In this document: positions 1 through 6,354 of the stretch, piece by piece | How the letters are laid out: each line of letters starts with the position of its first letter | Numbering within the stretch: the first letter of the stretch is position 1 | Program-made: the position numbers and the translations under genes | The notes under the pieces: model-generated | Database searches by the model: none | Told to the model about the DNA's origin: nothing | What the model saw: only the letters and a program-made list of their open reading frames with translations | Assembly (NCBI GenBank): GCA_009783135.1 | Contig: WRHS01000028.1 | Span: forward strand, 1-15,474 | Direction of reading: 5' to 3' | Source: Dehalococcoidia bacterium | GTDB lineage: Bacteria > Chloroflexota > Dehalococcoidia > Dehalococcoidales > UBA1222 | DNA length: 15,474 nucleotides

Positions 1-2
1 TA

Positions 3-521
3 TTTGCCAAGACGGCAACTCAGGTCACACCCGCTCTCAACGTGCATTATTTTTCTGTGGTAATGATTCTGTTCAGCGCGTTCTTCTTTGTTGCTGACTA
101 TATCGCAACACGCGACTGGACTTTACTCGTTCCCAGCATAAGAGACGTCATTCACGGCTTTATCGGGAAGTATTTCCTGCGCCGCAAATGGAATGAGGAT
201 GAGAAATATCTTGCCTCACAAAAAAGCGCTGCTATGCCGTACATGGCTATCGGTTTGGTTGTTCTTATCTCCGGTGCCGTTAAAACAGCCAATCACATTT
301 GGGTTCTCAACACCAGCCTCGTGGGCTGGGCAACTGTTGTCCACGATGTATTTATGCTTTTCATCATCTTCTTCACCTTGGTGCACGTTTGCATTATCGT
401 ATTACTGGGTGACTGGCCGGCTTTCCGTTCCTGGTTCACAGGCACCATGTCCAAGAAATTCGTCGAGCATCATCATCCTGTTTGGTTTGATAACCTGACA
501 ACGCGCACTAATAAGAGTTAG
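3..521 (+). CDS. Cytochrome b, formate dehydrogenase gamma-like (5' truncated)
   Basis: The frame is open from the left edge (FAKTATQVTPALN precedes the first GTG at 42), so this is the C-terminal part of a longer protein and no start is assigned. It is an integral membrane protein with about three hydrophobic segments left. The last segment carries two histidines 14 residues apart (codons at 342 and 384, in VVHDVFML...TLVHV). That is the spacing of the paired haem ligands in the last helix region of the FdnI-type cytochrome b of formate dehydrogenase. The preceding KYLASQK loop and the C-terminal HHHPVWFD also fit that family. The family passes electrons between quinone and a periplasmic oxidoreductase or cytochrome. 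A lipoprotein cytochrome starts 10 nt downstream, suggesting they share a transcript. A thiosulfate- or tetrathionate-reductase-type cytochrome b is an alternative; the missing upstream genes would decide. Confidence 0.75.
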   Translation, partial: FAKTATQVTPALNVHYFSVVMILFSAFFFVADYIATRDWTLLVPSIRDVIHGFIGKYFLRRKWNEDEKYLASQKSAAMPYMAIGLVVLISGAVKTANHIWVLNTSLVGWATVVHDVFMLFIIFFTLVHVCIIVLLGDWPAFRSWFTGTMSKKFVEHHHPVWFDNLTTRTNKS

Positions 522-531
522 GAGTACAGAT

Positions 532-816
532 ATGAATAAGAAACTATTGATTTTGGTAGCAGTTATTCTGGTTGCTCTGCCGATAATATCCGGCTGTGCC
601 CTGCGCGTTGCCGGCGATGTTGCTAGGTCGGCCCCTGATATTCCGCACGCCGTGGATGACGTGCGATATAACAACTGCTTGGTGTGCCACGCATTAGATA
701 TGTGGAGAACCGAAGACACGGCAAAAGATCACGTGTACGAAGGCTACACGAATAAAGACTGTTCAAGAGATGAGACTTGTCATGCCAGGCCAGATGGCAG
801 TTTTTCCACACCCTAG
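532..816 (+). CDS. Small lipoprotein cytochrome c, CXXCH plus CX5CH
   Basis: A 94-residue exported lipoprotein: lysine-rich N-terminus, hydrophobic stretch 5-19 and lipobox ISGC with the lipid-attached cysteine at 22. It has a canonical c-haem site CLVCH (49-53) and, near the C-terminus, C77-SRDET-C83-H84, five residues between the cysteines instead of two. Histidines 39, 53, 67 and 84 could serve as haem ligands. The C-terminal pattern (DH, then tyrosines, then C-x4/5-CH, then P) recurs in the next gene, so the two proteins probably share a fold. The start is secure: AGGAG ends 7 nt before the ATG. It likely acts on the outer face of the membrane as electron partner of the upstream cytochrome b. 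That the CX5C site binds haem is unproven; it could instead be a disulfide. I know no named family for it. Confidence 0.8.
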   Translation: MNKKLLILVAVILVALPIISGCALRVAGDVARSAPDIPHAVDDVRYNNCLVCHALDMWRTEDTAKDHVYEGYTNKDCSRDETCHARPDGSFSTP

Positions 817-826
817 CGTCCATCAT

Positions 827-856
827 TTGACTGGGCAGTATAAGTTGCGCTATAAT
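827..856 (+). promoter_or_regulatory. sigma70-type promoter upstream of second lipoprotein cytochrome
   Basis: TTGACT (827-832), an 18-bp spacer, and a perfect TATAAT (851-856). The expected transcript starts near 863 and gives a 5' leader of about 76 nt to the gene at 939. The second cytochrome can therefore be expressed apart from the genes before it. The sequence around the -10 (TGCGCTATAAT) resembles that of the ccmE promoter (TGTGCTATAAT). Confidence 0.65.
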
Positions 857-938
857 CACCTTTGCACTACTGGAAGAAAGTAGAAAAAGTCCGTTACTGG
901 TTTTTAATAAATAAAATAAAGGAAAAGGAGAACCAAAT

Positions 939-1340
939 ATGAAAAAAGGGGCTTTATCGTTTTTAGCAGCCGGCGCCTTGTGCATGGTATTGTTGGTTGC
1001 GTCTTGTGGAAGCGGTGATGATCCAACCGGCACCGACGGCCAACAAACCACCCCATCGAGCAGCGTACCTTCCGGCAGCACACCGAATGGATCTGCCATG
1101 GCGGATGTAGGTGGTCCGGCAGTAGGTCATTTGGAGAAAGACCTCAACGGCGATTGTTTTGGTTGCCATAAGAGTGGTACGGATTCAAAACACAATGGTC
1201 AGTATCGTATGCCCATGGCCCCGTCTTACTATAGCTATATCACCAAAAAGGATTACTCTGTAGCTGCCGGAGCAAAAGCGGATCATACTAGCTACACGAT
1301 TACGCAGTGCTTTGATGCCAACTGTCATACGAAGCCGTAG
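939..1340 (+). CDS. Small lipoprotein cytochrome c, CXXCH plus CX4CH
   Basis: A 133-residue lipoprotein: MKK start, hydrophobic segment about 5-22 and lipobox VASC with the lipid cysteine at 23. A linker rich in G, S, T and P (about 24-60) would hold the haem domain away from the membrane. The haem domain has CFGCH (73-77) and C124-FDAN-C129-H130, a CX4CH site like those in some cytochrome c3 haems of sulfate reducers. Histidines 64, 85 and 116 are possible distal ligands. The C-terminal portion resembles the preceding lipoprotein, pointing to divergent paralogues. The start is supported by AAGGAAAAGGAG just ahead of the ATG. It has its own promoter upstream and a strong terminator downstream. 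The likely role is extracytoplasmic electron transfer; partner and redox pathway cannot be read from the sequence. Confidence 0.82.
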   Translation: MKKGALSFLAAGALCMVLLVASCGSGDDPTGTDGQQTTPSSSVPSGSTPNGSAMADVGGPAVGHLEKDLNGDCFGCHKSGTDSKHNGQYRMPMAPSYYSYITKKDYSVAAGAKADHTSYTITQCFDANCHTKP

Positions 1341-1379
1341 TTGCTAGCTTCTTTCTATTAAACAATAATTGTATTGCTG

Positions 1380-1424
1380 ACAGGCACGGGGATAGTGAGT
1401 ATCCCCGTGCCTGTTTTTTATTTT
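1380..1424 (+). terminator. Intrinsic terminator after the cytochrome genes
   Basis: A perfect 15-bp inverted repeat (arms 1380-1394 and 1400-1414, core GGCACGGGGAT/ATCCCCGTGCC) encloses a 5-nt loop, GTGAG. It is followed directly by a T-rich run to 1424. This is a strong rho-independent terminator and separates the cytochrome genes from the ccm operon. Confidence 0.93.
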
Positions 1425-1429
1425 GATAG

Positions 1430-1458
1430 TTATCATACTCAGCCATATGTGCTATAAT
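1430..1458 (+). promoter_or_regulatory. Promoter of the ccm operon
   Basis: A perfect TATAAT at 1453-1458 is preceded by TGC, an extended -10. A weak -35, TTATCA (1430-1435), lies 17 bp upstream. It sits just past the terminator and about 50 bp before ccmE, so it should start the ccmEFABCD transcript. Confidence 0.65.
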
Positions 1459-1512
1459 TGAAAACAGTTTGTTCTACACTCGTTTCTTACGATTTTTCAA
1501 GCAAGGATGCAT

Positions 1513-1902
1513 ATGGCAAAGTATAAGAAGTTCATTATCGGCGGCGCGATTGTGTTGGTTGCCGCCTTAATTTTGGGATATGTCTATTTTATGGGTATGA
1601 GTACTTACTACTACAACGTTGGAGATTTGCTGAGTAAGGATCCCCCTCTGACAAACCAAACCCTGCGCGTTAGCGGCATCTTATTGCCGGATCCAAACAA
1701 GGAAGGCCTTACCTGGTACTTTACTATTCAGGACATGGCCACCGACGACGTGTTGCCCGTGGTTTACACCGGTACCATTCCCAATACATTTGAGGTAGGA
1801 AGGCAACTGGTAGTGGAGGGGCAATACGATGCAGTCAACGGTATCTTCAATGGCAACACTATGAGCGTCAAATGTTCGGCCAAATTTGAGCCTGTCACAT
1901 AG
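1513..1902 (+). CDS. ccmE: Cytochrome c maturation haem chaperone CcmE, cysteine type
   Basis: The periplasmic haem chaperone, which accepts haem from CcmC and passes it to the CcmF ligation machinery. It has an N-terminal membrane anchor (about 6-26) and an OB-fold domain with family hallmarks: RVSGILLPDP, VVYTGTIPNTFEVGRQLVVEG and a C-terminal flexible tail. Classical CcmE binds haem through histidine in an HxxxY motif. Here the aligned residues are C121-SAK-F125, so the ligand is cysteine and the tyrosine is phenylalanine. Cysteine-type CcmE (CxxxY) is known from Desulfovibrio and archaea, where CcmG and CcmH are absent, as here. An ATG also lies at 1507, but the AAGGA motif overlaps it and is well placed for the ATG at 1513. 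The product is 129 residues, somewhat shorter than proteobacterial CcmE. Confidence 0.9.
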   Translation: MAKYKKFIIGGAIVLVAALILGYVYFMGMSTYYYNVGDLLSKDPPLTNQTLRVSGILLPDPNKEGLTWYFTIQDMATDDVLPVVYTGTIPNTFEVGRQLVVEGQYDAVNGIFNGNTMSVKCSAKFEPVT

Positions 1903-1921
1903 ATAGAGAGGAAAATAAAGC

Positions 1922-3901
1922 ATGTCATTCTTGGGCACCGCCATACTGATTTTGGCCTGTGCAGTTGCTGTTTATTCCGCCGCATCGGCATTGCTTGATT
2001 CGCGCGATAATAAGTATGGCTTCCCCAAAACCGCACGTATGGGTGTCTTTATCGTCGCAGGTCTTTTGACACTGGCTGAGGCTCTGATGCTGGTGTCGTT
2101 TTATACGCATAATTTTAATTTGTATCAGGTAGCTAACCATTCAAGCTTGGATACACCGGCTGCATATCTCCTAACCGGATTGTGGGCCGGCAATGCCGGA
2201 GCCTTGATGTTTTGGGCCTGGCTCGTGGCTCTTTCCGGAGCCTTTGTCTTGTGGCGCAGCAATGATTACAACAAGACATTGATGCCTCACGCGTTGGCTT
2301 TGATTTTGCTCGTCGAGATTTTCTTCCTGGTGTTGTTGTTCGCCGATCCGCCCTTTGCAGCATCGGGGGAGGCCCTAACAGATGGCCGTGGGTTGAGTCT
2401 GATACTGCAGACCCCACTGATGATTTTTCATCCGCCGGTATTGCTGGCCGGTTATGCTTTGACAACAGTACCATTTGCGCTTGCTATAGCAGCCCTTTTT
2501 AACCGCCGTGTGGACAACACATGGGCACTTACTGCACGGCGTTGGCTTATCGCCTCATGGCTGTTGTTGGGATTGGGCAACATACTCGGTATGTTGTGGG
2601 CTTATGCCGCGCTGGGATGGGGCGGATACTGGGCATGGGATTCGGTTGAGAACTCCGGGCTGATGCCGTGGTTATTGCTTACTGCATTGCTGCACTCAAA
2701 TGTCTTATATCTGCGGCGCGGCATCCATAAGGCTTGGGCTGTAATACTGGCTATTGCTTCTTTCTGGATGGTTATTCTGGGGGCATTCATTACACGTTAC
2801 ATACCAAACTCAGTGCATGGGTTTGAACTGTCCAGTTCGCCGCTTGCATTTATTGTCATTTTACTCGTTGTGCCGGCAGGCGCTGTCTATCTGTTGATTG
2901 ATCGCCGGCATGACCTTGCCGATGCCCCATGCAATGACGCGCCGGTATCTGCAAGAAATATTTTTACCTTGTTCAACTGGATCATAGCCATCGCAACAAT
3001 CGTTATCCTTATTGGCACAATGTTGCCTTTTATTACAAGTAGCAGCACCAGCCAAAGCTATTTCAACACATTTAATCTACCTGTTTTCATTATTGTTATC
3101 TTGCTATCCGGACTTTGTGTATTGGTAGGCTGGGGGCATCGTCCCGACATAAAAAAATTATCCCGCCGGTTGCTATTTCCGTTTTTGGGCGGAGTAATAG
3201 CTGTTGTCCTGGCGCTTGTCTTCGGCTGGACTCACTGGTACGTACTCCTTCCGCTGTTTGTACTGGGGATAACGGTGCTAACCACCCTTTATAAGTGGTG
3301 CAGCGACGTGTTGTCGCGCATGCACGGATGCGGCGAAAATGCGGTTGTGGCTTTCTGGCGATTATTTATGGTTAATCGCAGCCGCTATGGCGGATATATA
3401 GCCCATATCGCCGTGGCAGTGATGGCGCTGGGCATTATTGGCTCATCGGCATATGGTACTGAAAAGCGCCTGCAAGAGGTCAATGTCGGCGACGTCATAA
3501 CGCAAGACGGCTATAGCCTGACCTATAACGGACTGACTATTGAGCATACCCCTCATTCGGATGAAATGTGGGTTATTGTGACAGCCGAGTTGGAAATGGA
3601 ATACAACGGAGTTGCAGCAGGAAGCATAAGCCCGACACAGACATTCAGACTTATCTATGACGACGGCGAGATTATCCCGCGTTTAATTGGTAATGACCTT
3701 GTTATCCGAAGCAATGTTTTGCGGGATGTGTATGTCATCTTTGATGATTTTGAGAGTTTTGATGCAACAAGCCAGACTTGGATAACAGTCATGGTAAAAC
3801 CACTCGTGCAGTGGATTTGGATTGGCGGTTTGTTGCTGCTTGTCGGAGGAGCGCTGTCTTTCAGCGCATGCGCACGCCGCCCGCTGACCGAAGATGATTA
3901 A
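1922..3901 (+). CDS. ccmF: Cytochrome c haem lyase subunit CcmF
   Basis: A polytopic membrane protein of 659 residues, close to the usual CcmF length. It carries out the haem-ligation step of system I cytochrome c maturation. The WWD domain is at about 232-250 (GWGGYWAWDSVENSGLMPW) and binds haem on the outer membrane face. Family-conserved histidines are visible: ANHSS (H73), MIFHPP (H170), NSVHG (H299) and GGYIAHIAV (H495). They correspond to the WWD-flanking and transmembrane haem-b ligands of the family. A soluble extracytoplasmic stretch (about 510-625) precedes the last helix. The start is supported by GAGAGG ahead of the ATG, 19 nt after ccmE. Without CcmH, CcmF must recognise apocytochromes by itself or with an unknown partner. 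Confidence 0.96.
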   Translation: MSFLGTAILILACAVAVYSAASALLDSRDNKYGFPKTARMGVFIVAGLLTLAEALMLVSFYTHNFNLYQVANHSSLDTPAAYLLTGLWAGNAGALMFWAWLVALSGAFVLWRSNDYNKTLMPHALALILLVEIFFLVLLFADPPFAASGEALTDGRGLSLILQTPLMIFHPPVLLAGYALTTVPFALAIAALFNRRVDNTWALTARRWLIASWLLLGLGNILGMLWAYAALGWGGYWAWDSVENSGLMPWLLLTALLHSNVLYLRRGIHKAWAVILAIASFWMVILGAFITRYIPNSVHGFELSSSPLAFIVILLVVPAGAVYLLIDRRHDLADAPCNDAPVSARNIFTLFNWIIAIATIVILIGTMLPFITSSSTSQSYFNTFNLPVFIIVILLSGLCVLVGWGHRPDIKKLSRRLLFPFLGGVIAVVLALVFGWTHWYVLLPLFVLGITVLTTLYKWCSDVLSRMHGCGENAVVAFWRLFMVNRSRYGGYIAHIAVAVMALGIIGSSAYGTEKRLQEVNVGDVITQDGYSLTYNGLTIEHTPHSDEMWVIVTAELEMEYNGVAAGSISPTQTFRLIYDDGEIIPRLIGNDLVIRSNVLRDVYVIFDDFESFDATSQTWITVMVKPLVQWIWIGGLLLLVGGALSFSACARRPLTEDD

Positions 3902-3922
3902 CAAGCTTAGTATAAAAAATTA

Positions 3923-3985
3923 CAGCTTAATTTTTCAGGTTGAGCACTCTATCCCAGCTTCATTACCTGTAAAAAGCTGAAAAAT
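3923..3985 (+). promoter_or_regulatory. Competing inverted repeats between ccmF and ccmA
   Basis: The 91-nt gap holds repeats that can pair in alternative ways. CAGCTT (3923-3928) pairs with AAGCTG (3974-3979). ATTTTTCAG (3930-3938) pairs with CTGAAAAAT (3977-3985). TTTTTCAGGT (3931-3940) pairs with ACCTGTAAAAA (3965-3975) with one bulged base. The last arms end just upstream of the ccmA start, which lacks a clear SD sequence. The structures could modulate ccmA translation or protect mRNA; no T-run makes this a clear terminator. Confidence 0.35.
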
Positions 3986-3992
3986 CATTCAT

Positions 3993-4733
3993 ATGAGTAG
4001 CGACGCTGTTAGTAATATAACACCTTTAGCCGTTGAAACCCGCAGTTTGGTCAAGGCTTTTGGTAATTCAAAAGTGCTACGCGGGGTTGATTTGTGCGCA
4101 CCTACAGGGACGACACTGGCGATTTTAGGTGCTAATGGAGCCGGCAAAACCACACTTATAAAACTATTGTCCGGCATTATGTGCCCAAGTAGCGGGCAGG
4201 TAATAATAACCGGTCTGGAACTGAAAGATAACGCCCGGAAAGTGCGCTCCCTCTTGGGTCTTGTGGCGCATCAAAGCTATTTATACGGCAATCTTACGGC
4301 TTGGGAGAATTTGGATTTCTATGCCAGAATGTATGGCGTGGAAAAACGCGAGACACGCATTTCAGATATGCTGAAACTGGTAGGTTTGGAGGTTCATCGA
4401 CACTCGCGCTTCTCTACTTTTTCGCGCGGTATGCAACAGCGTATGGCACTGGCACGCGCCTTACTGCATCACCCTTCCATCCTGTTATTGGACGAGCCGG
4501 AAACAGGATTGGATCAGCAGGGGCTGGGCGCCATATGGGATATATTGCGCTATGAAGGAGCAAACCGCACAATCATTTTTGCCAGCCATAGTTTTGAAAG
4601 AGCCCTCTCCGTATGCGATAACATCGCCATACTGGGACGCGGGCGCATTGTCTATCATGAACAAGCTTGCAACCTGAATCTGGCAGGTTTGCAGCAGAAA
4701 TATGCCGAACTGACTCAGGTTGTAAAGTCATGA
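3993..4733 (+). CDS. ccmA: Haem exporter ATP-binding protein CcmA
   Basis: The cytoplasmic ATPase of the CcmABCD complex, which releases holo-CcmE after CcmC has loaded it with haem. It has 246 residues, slightly longer than E. coli CcmA. Walker A is at 46-54 (GANGAGKTT). The signature region is FSRGMQQRMALARALL (143-158), where the usual LSGGQ is replaced by a form common in CcmA-like ATPases. Walker B is ILLLDEPE (163-170), with the D-loop TGLD after it. The switch histidine is in IIFASHSF. No good SD precedes the ATG at 3993, and inverted repeats lie just upstream. The first recognisable family residues begin at about 13, so the N-terminus may be a few residues shorter. Its stop overlaps the ccmB start (ATGA). 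Confidence 0.94.
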   Translation: MSSDAVSNITPLAVETRSLVKAFGNSKVLRGVDLCAPTGTTLAILGANGAGKTTLIKLLSGIMCPSSGQVIITGLELKDNARKVRSLLGLVAHQSYLYGNLTAWENLDFYARMYGVEKRETRISDMLKLVGLEVHRHSRFSTFSRGMQQRMALARALLHHPSILLLDEPETGLDQQGLGAIWDILRYEGANRTIIFASHSFERALSVCDNIAILGRGRIVYHEQACNLNLAGLQQKYAELTQVVKS

Positions 4734-5401
4734 AATTCTGGACACATGTTGCCGCCATAGCATGGAAAGACATCTTATCCGAGTTGCGTACACGTGAGAT
4801 TATCACCTCTGTTTTGGTTTTTGCCGTGTTGATATTGGTCATTTTCAATTTCACGTTTAATGCTGACTCGTCTCTAATGCGACAAATCGCCCCCGGTATC
4901 CTGTGGGTGGCCTTTGTTTTCTCCGGCGTGCTGGCACTTAACAGAGCATTCATCCCTGAAAAAGAGGAGGGATGTTTGGACGGACTGATGTGCTGTCCCG
5001 TGGAACGTGAGGCTATCTATGTCGGCAAAGCTTTGGGAAGTTTATTTTTCATGCTGCTGGTAGAAGTCGTGGTACTGTCAGTATTCGCTCTGCTTTTTAA
5101 TATAGCCGCATTTCAGCCGGAAATAATTGTTGTTACACTACTTGCAACGATAGGGTTTGTGGCGGTAGGTACGTTGTTCTCGGCGATGGCAATCAATACG
5201 CGTGCGCGGGAGATGGTGCTGCCAATATTGTTTTTGCCTATTATTACACCAGTCATCATCGCCGCCGTCAGTGCCGTAACACTGGTACTTGATGCAAAAA
5301 GTTGGGGGGATATATTCTCCTGGCTGGTAATGCTGATTGCCTTCGATGTAATTTTCACAGTGGTATCCTTCATGGTTTTCCCATATATCATTGAGGAGTA
5401 G
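4730..5401 (+). CDS. ccmB: Haem exporter membrane protein CcmB
   Basis: The membrane partner of CcmA in the CcmABCD complex, with about six hydrophobic segments in 223 residues, the family's normal size. The SGVLALNRAF segment after the second helix and the following EKEEGCLDGL loop are typical of CcmB. The frame is open back to an ATG at 4667. I place the start at 4730, where ATGA overlaps the ccmA stop: this gives the canonical MKFW... N-terminus and translational coupling, while the longer form would add a hydrophilic, unfamilylike stretch. ccmC starts 13 nt after the stop. Confidence 0.93.
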   Translation: MKFWTHVAAIAWKDILSELRTREIITSVLVFAVLILVIFNFTFNADSSLMRQIAPGILWVAFVFSGVLALNRAFIPEKEEGCLDGLMCCPVEREAIYVGKALGSLFFMLLVEVVVLSVFALLFNIAAFQPEIIVVTLLATIGFVAVGTLFSAMAINTRAREMVLPILFLPIITPVIIAAVSAVTLVLDAKSWGDIFSWLVMLIAFDVIFTVVSFMVFPYIIEE

Positions 5402-5414
5402 GGAGGTTAAGCCT

Positions 5415-6080
5415 TTGAAACCTAAAATTCTTTTGCTTGTGAGCAGCCTGCTTATTTTGGCGTCATTGGCCATGGTTTTCGTGTTTGTGCCTACAGAGGC
5501 TAATCAGGGTGTTATTCAGCGCATTTTTTATTTCCATGTGCCTGTAGCATGGGTGGCATTTTTTGCCTTTTTTGTTACATTTGTTGCCGGTATCGTGTAT
5601 TTGGTAAAACGCAACCCGCTATGGGATATGATGGCTTGCGTCTCGGCAGAAATAGGCCTTGTTTTCACCACACTGGTCCTCATAACCGGCTCGATTTGGG
5701 GACGTTCTTTTTGGGGAATATGGTGGACCTGGGATGCACGTCTGACATCGTCGCTGGTACTATGGCTTATATACATAGCTTATTTCATTATTCGTGCCTA
5801 CATAAGCGAAGAGGAGCGTAAGGCCCGTTTTGCAGCAGTGGTCGGCATTATAGGTTTTGTAGACGTGCCTATTGTGGCCTTGGCTATCCAGCTTGCGCCA
5901 ACCGCACAGCATCCGAATGGCGAAATCTTTCATGGCGGGGTAAAAGGACTCATGCTTGTAACCCTCCTGTTGAGCATCGCTGCATTTACAGCTTTGTATC
6001 TTTTATTTATGGTCGTTGGCATAAGCATTAAAAAGGACGAGCGGGAATTGGCAGGCATCAAAGAGGCAATGAAGGAGTAA
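5415..6080 (+). CDS. ccmC: Haem-handling membrane protein CcmC
   Basis: Loads haem onto CcmE. It has six predicted helices in 221 residues. It carries the short WWD domain (GRSFWGIWWTWDARLTSSLV, about 96-115) and two outer-face histidines, H41 in YFHVPVAW and H166 in TAQHPNG, that flank the haem in this family. Two TTG starts are possible. I prefer 5415, because GGGAGG (5401-5406) lies 8 nt upstream and the product begins MKPKILLL; the TTG at 5391 lies inside the end of ccmB. Because CcmE here presents cysteine rather than histidine, the CcmC-haem-CcmE chemistry should differ from the E. coli case. Confidence 0.94.
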   Translation: MKPKILLLVSSLLILASLAMVFVFVPTEANQGVIQRIFYFHVPVAWVAFFAFFVTFVAGIVYLVKRNPLWDMMACVSAEIGLVFTTLVLITGSIWGRSFWGIWWTWDARLTSSLVLWLIYIAYFIIRAYISEEERKARFAAVVGIIGFVDVPIVALAIQLAPTAQHPNGEIFHGGVKGLMLVTLLLSIAAFTALYLLFMVVGISIKKDERELAGIKEAMKE

Positions 6081-6082
6081 TA

Positions 6083-6223
6083 ATGGAAAATATATGGTAT
6101 CTGTTTGCGGCTTACAGCATAATTTGGCTGGTGCTTTTTGGTTATGTGCTGCTACTTATTAGGCGTGAGAAAGCGTTGCGGCGGGATATTGATATGCTGA
6201 AAGACAAGCTGAAGCAATCTTAG
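6083..6223 (+). CDS. ccmD: CcmD-like small membrane protein
   Basis: A 46-residue protein: one hydrophobic helix (about 5-26, WYLFAAYSIIWLVLFGYVLL) followed by a basic, coiled-coil-prone tail (RREKALRRDIDMLKDKLKQS). This is the size, topology and position of CcmD, which follows ccmC in system I operons and helps release haem-loaded CcmE from CcmABC. GAAGGAG overlaps the ccmC stop and sits well for the ATG; the gap to ccmC is 2 nt. Sequence conservation in CcmD is low, so the name rests on topology and context. It is the last gene of the operon, where ccmG or ccmH might otherwise stand. Confidence 0.82.
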   Translation: MENIWYLFAAYSIIWLVLFGYVLLLIRREKALRRDIDMLKDKLKQS

Positions 6224-6230
6224 TTAGCCC

Positions 6231-6267
6231 GCAAAAACAGAGCATTGTAACGCCTTTCTGTTTTCGC
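6231..6267 (+). terminator. Possible weak terminator after ccmD
   Basis: GCAAAAACAGA (6231-6241) pairs with TCTGTTTTCGC (6257-6267) with one mismatch and a 15-nt loop. The T-rich run is part of the right arm rather than following it, so this is at best a weak or read-through terminator between the ccm operon and leuS. Confidence 0.35.
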
Positions 6268-6291
6268 TGATTCCGGCGGCAGGCATTGAGT

Positions 6292-6320
6292 TTGCGCCAT
6301 ACGTGTATGCTTGCTACAAT
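6292..6320 (+). promoter_or_regulatory. Promoter of leuS
   Basis: TTGCGC (6292-6297), a 17-bp spacer, and TACAAT (6315-6320) preceded by TGC (extended -10). The transcript would start about 28 nt before the leuS ATG. No T-box-like leader fits in this short stretch. Confidence 0.55.
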
Positions 6321-6354
6321 AACTTGATATGTTCGGCTTCAAAGAAATAATTCA

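Noticed and set aside
623..1099. Minus-strand open frame of 158 codons over the cytochrome genes
   Set aside because: It crosses two convincing lipoprotein genes and the promoter between them, and the product has no family features.
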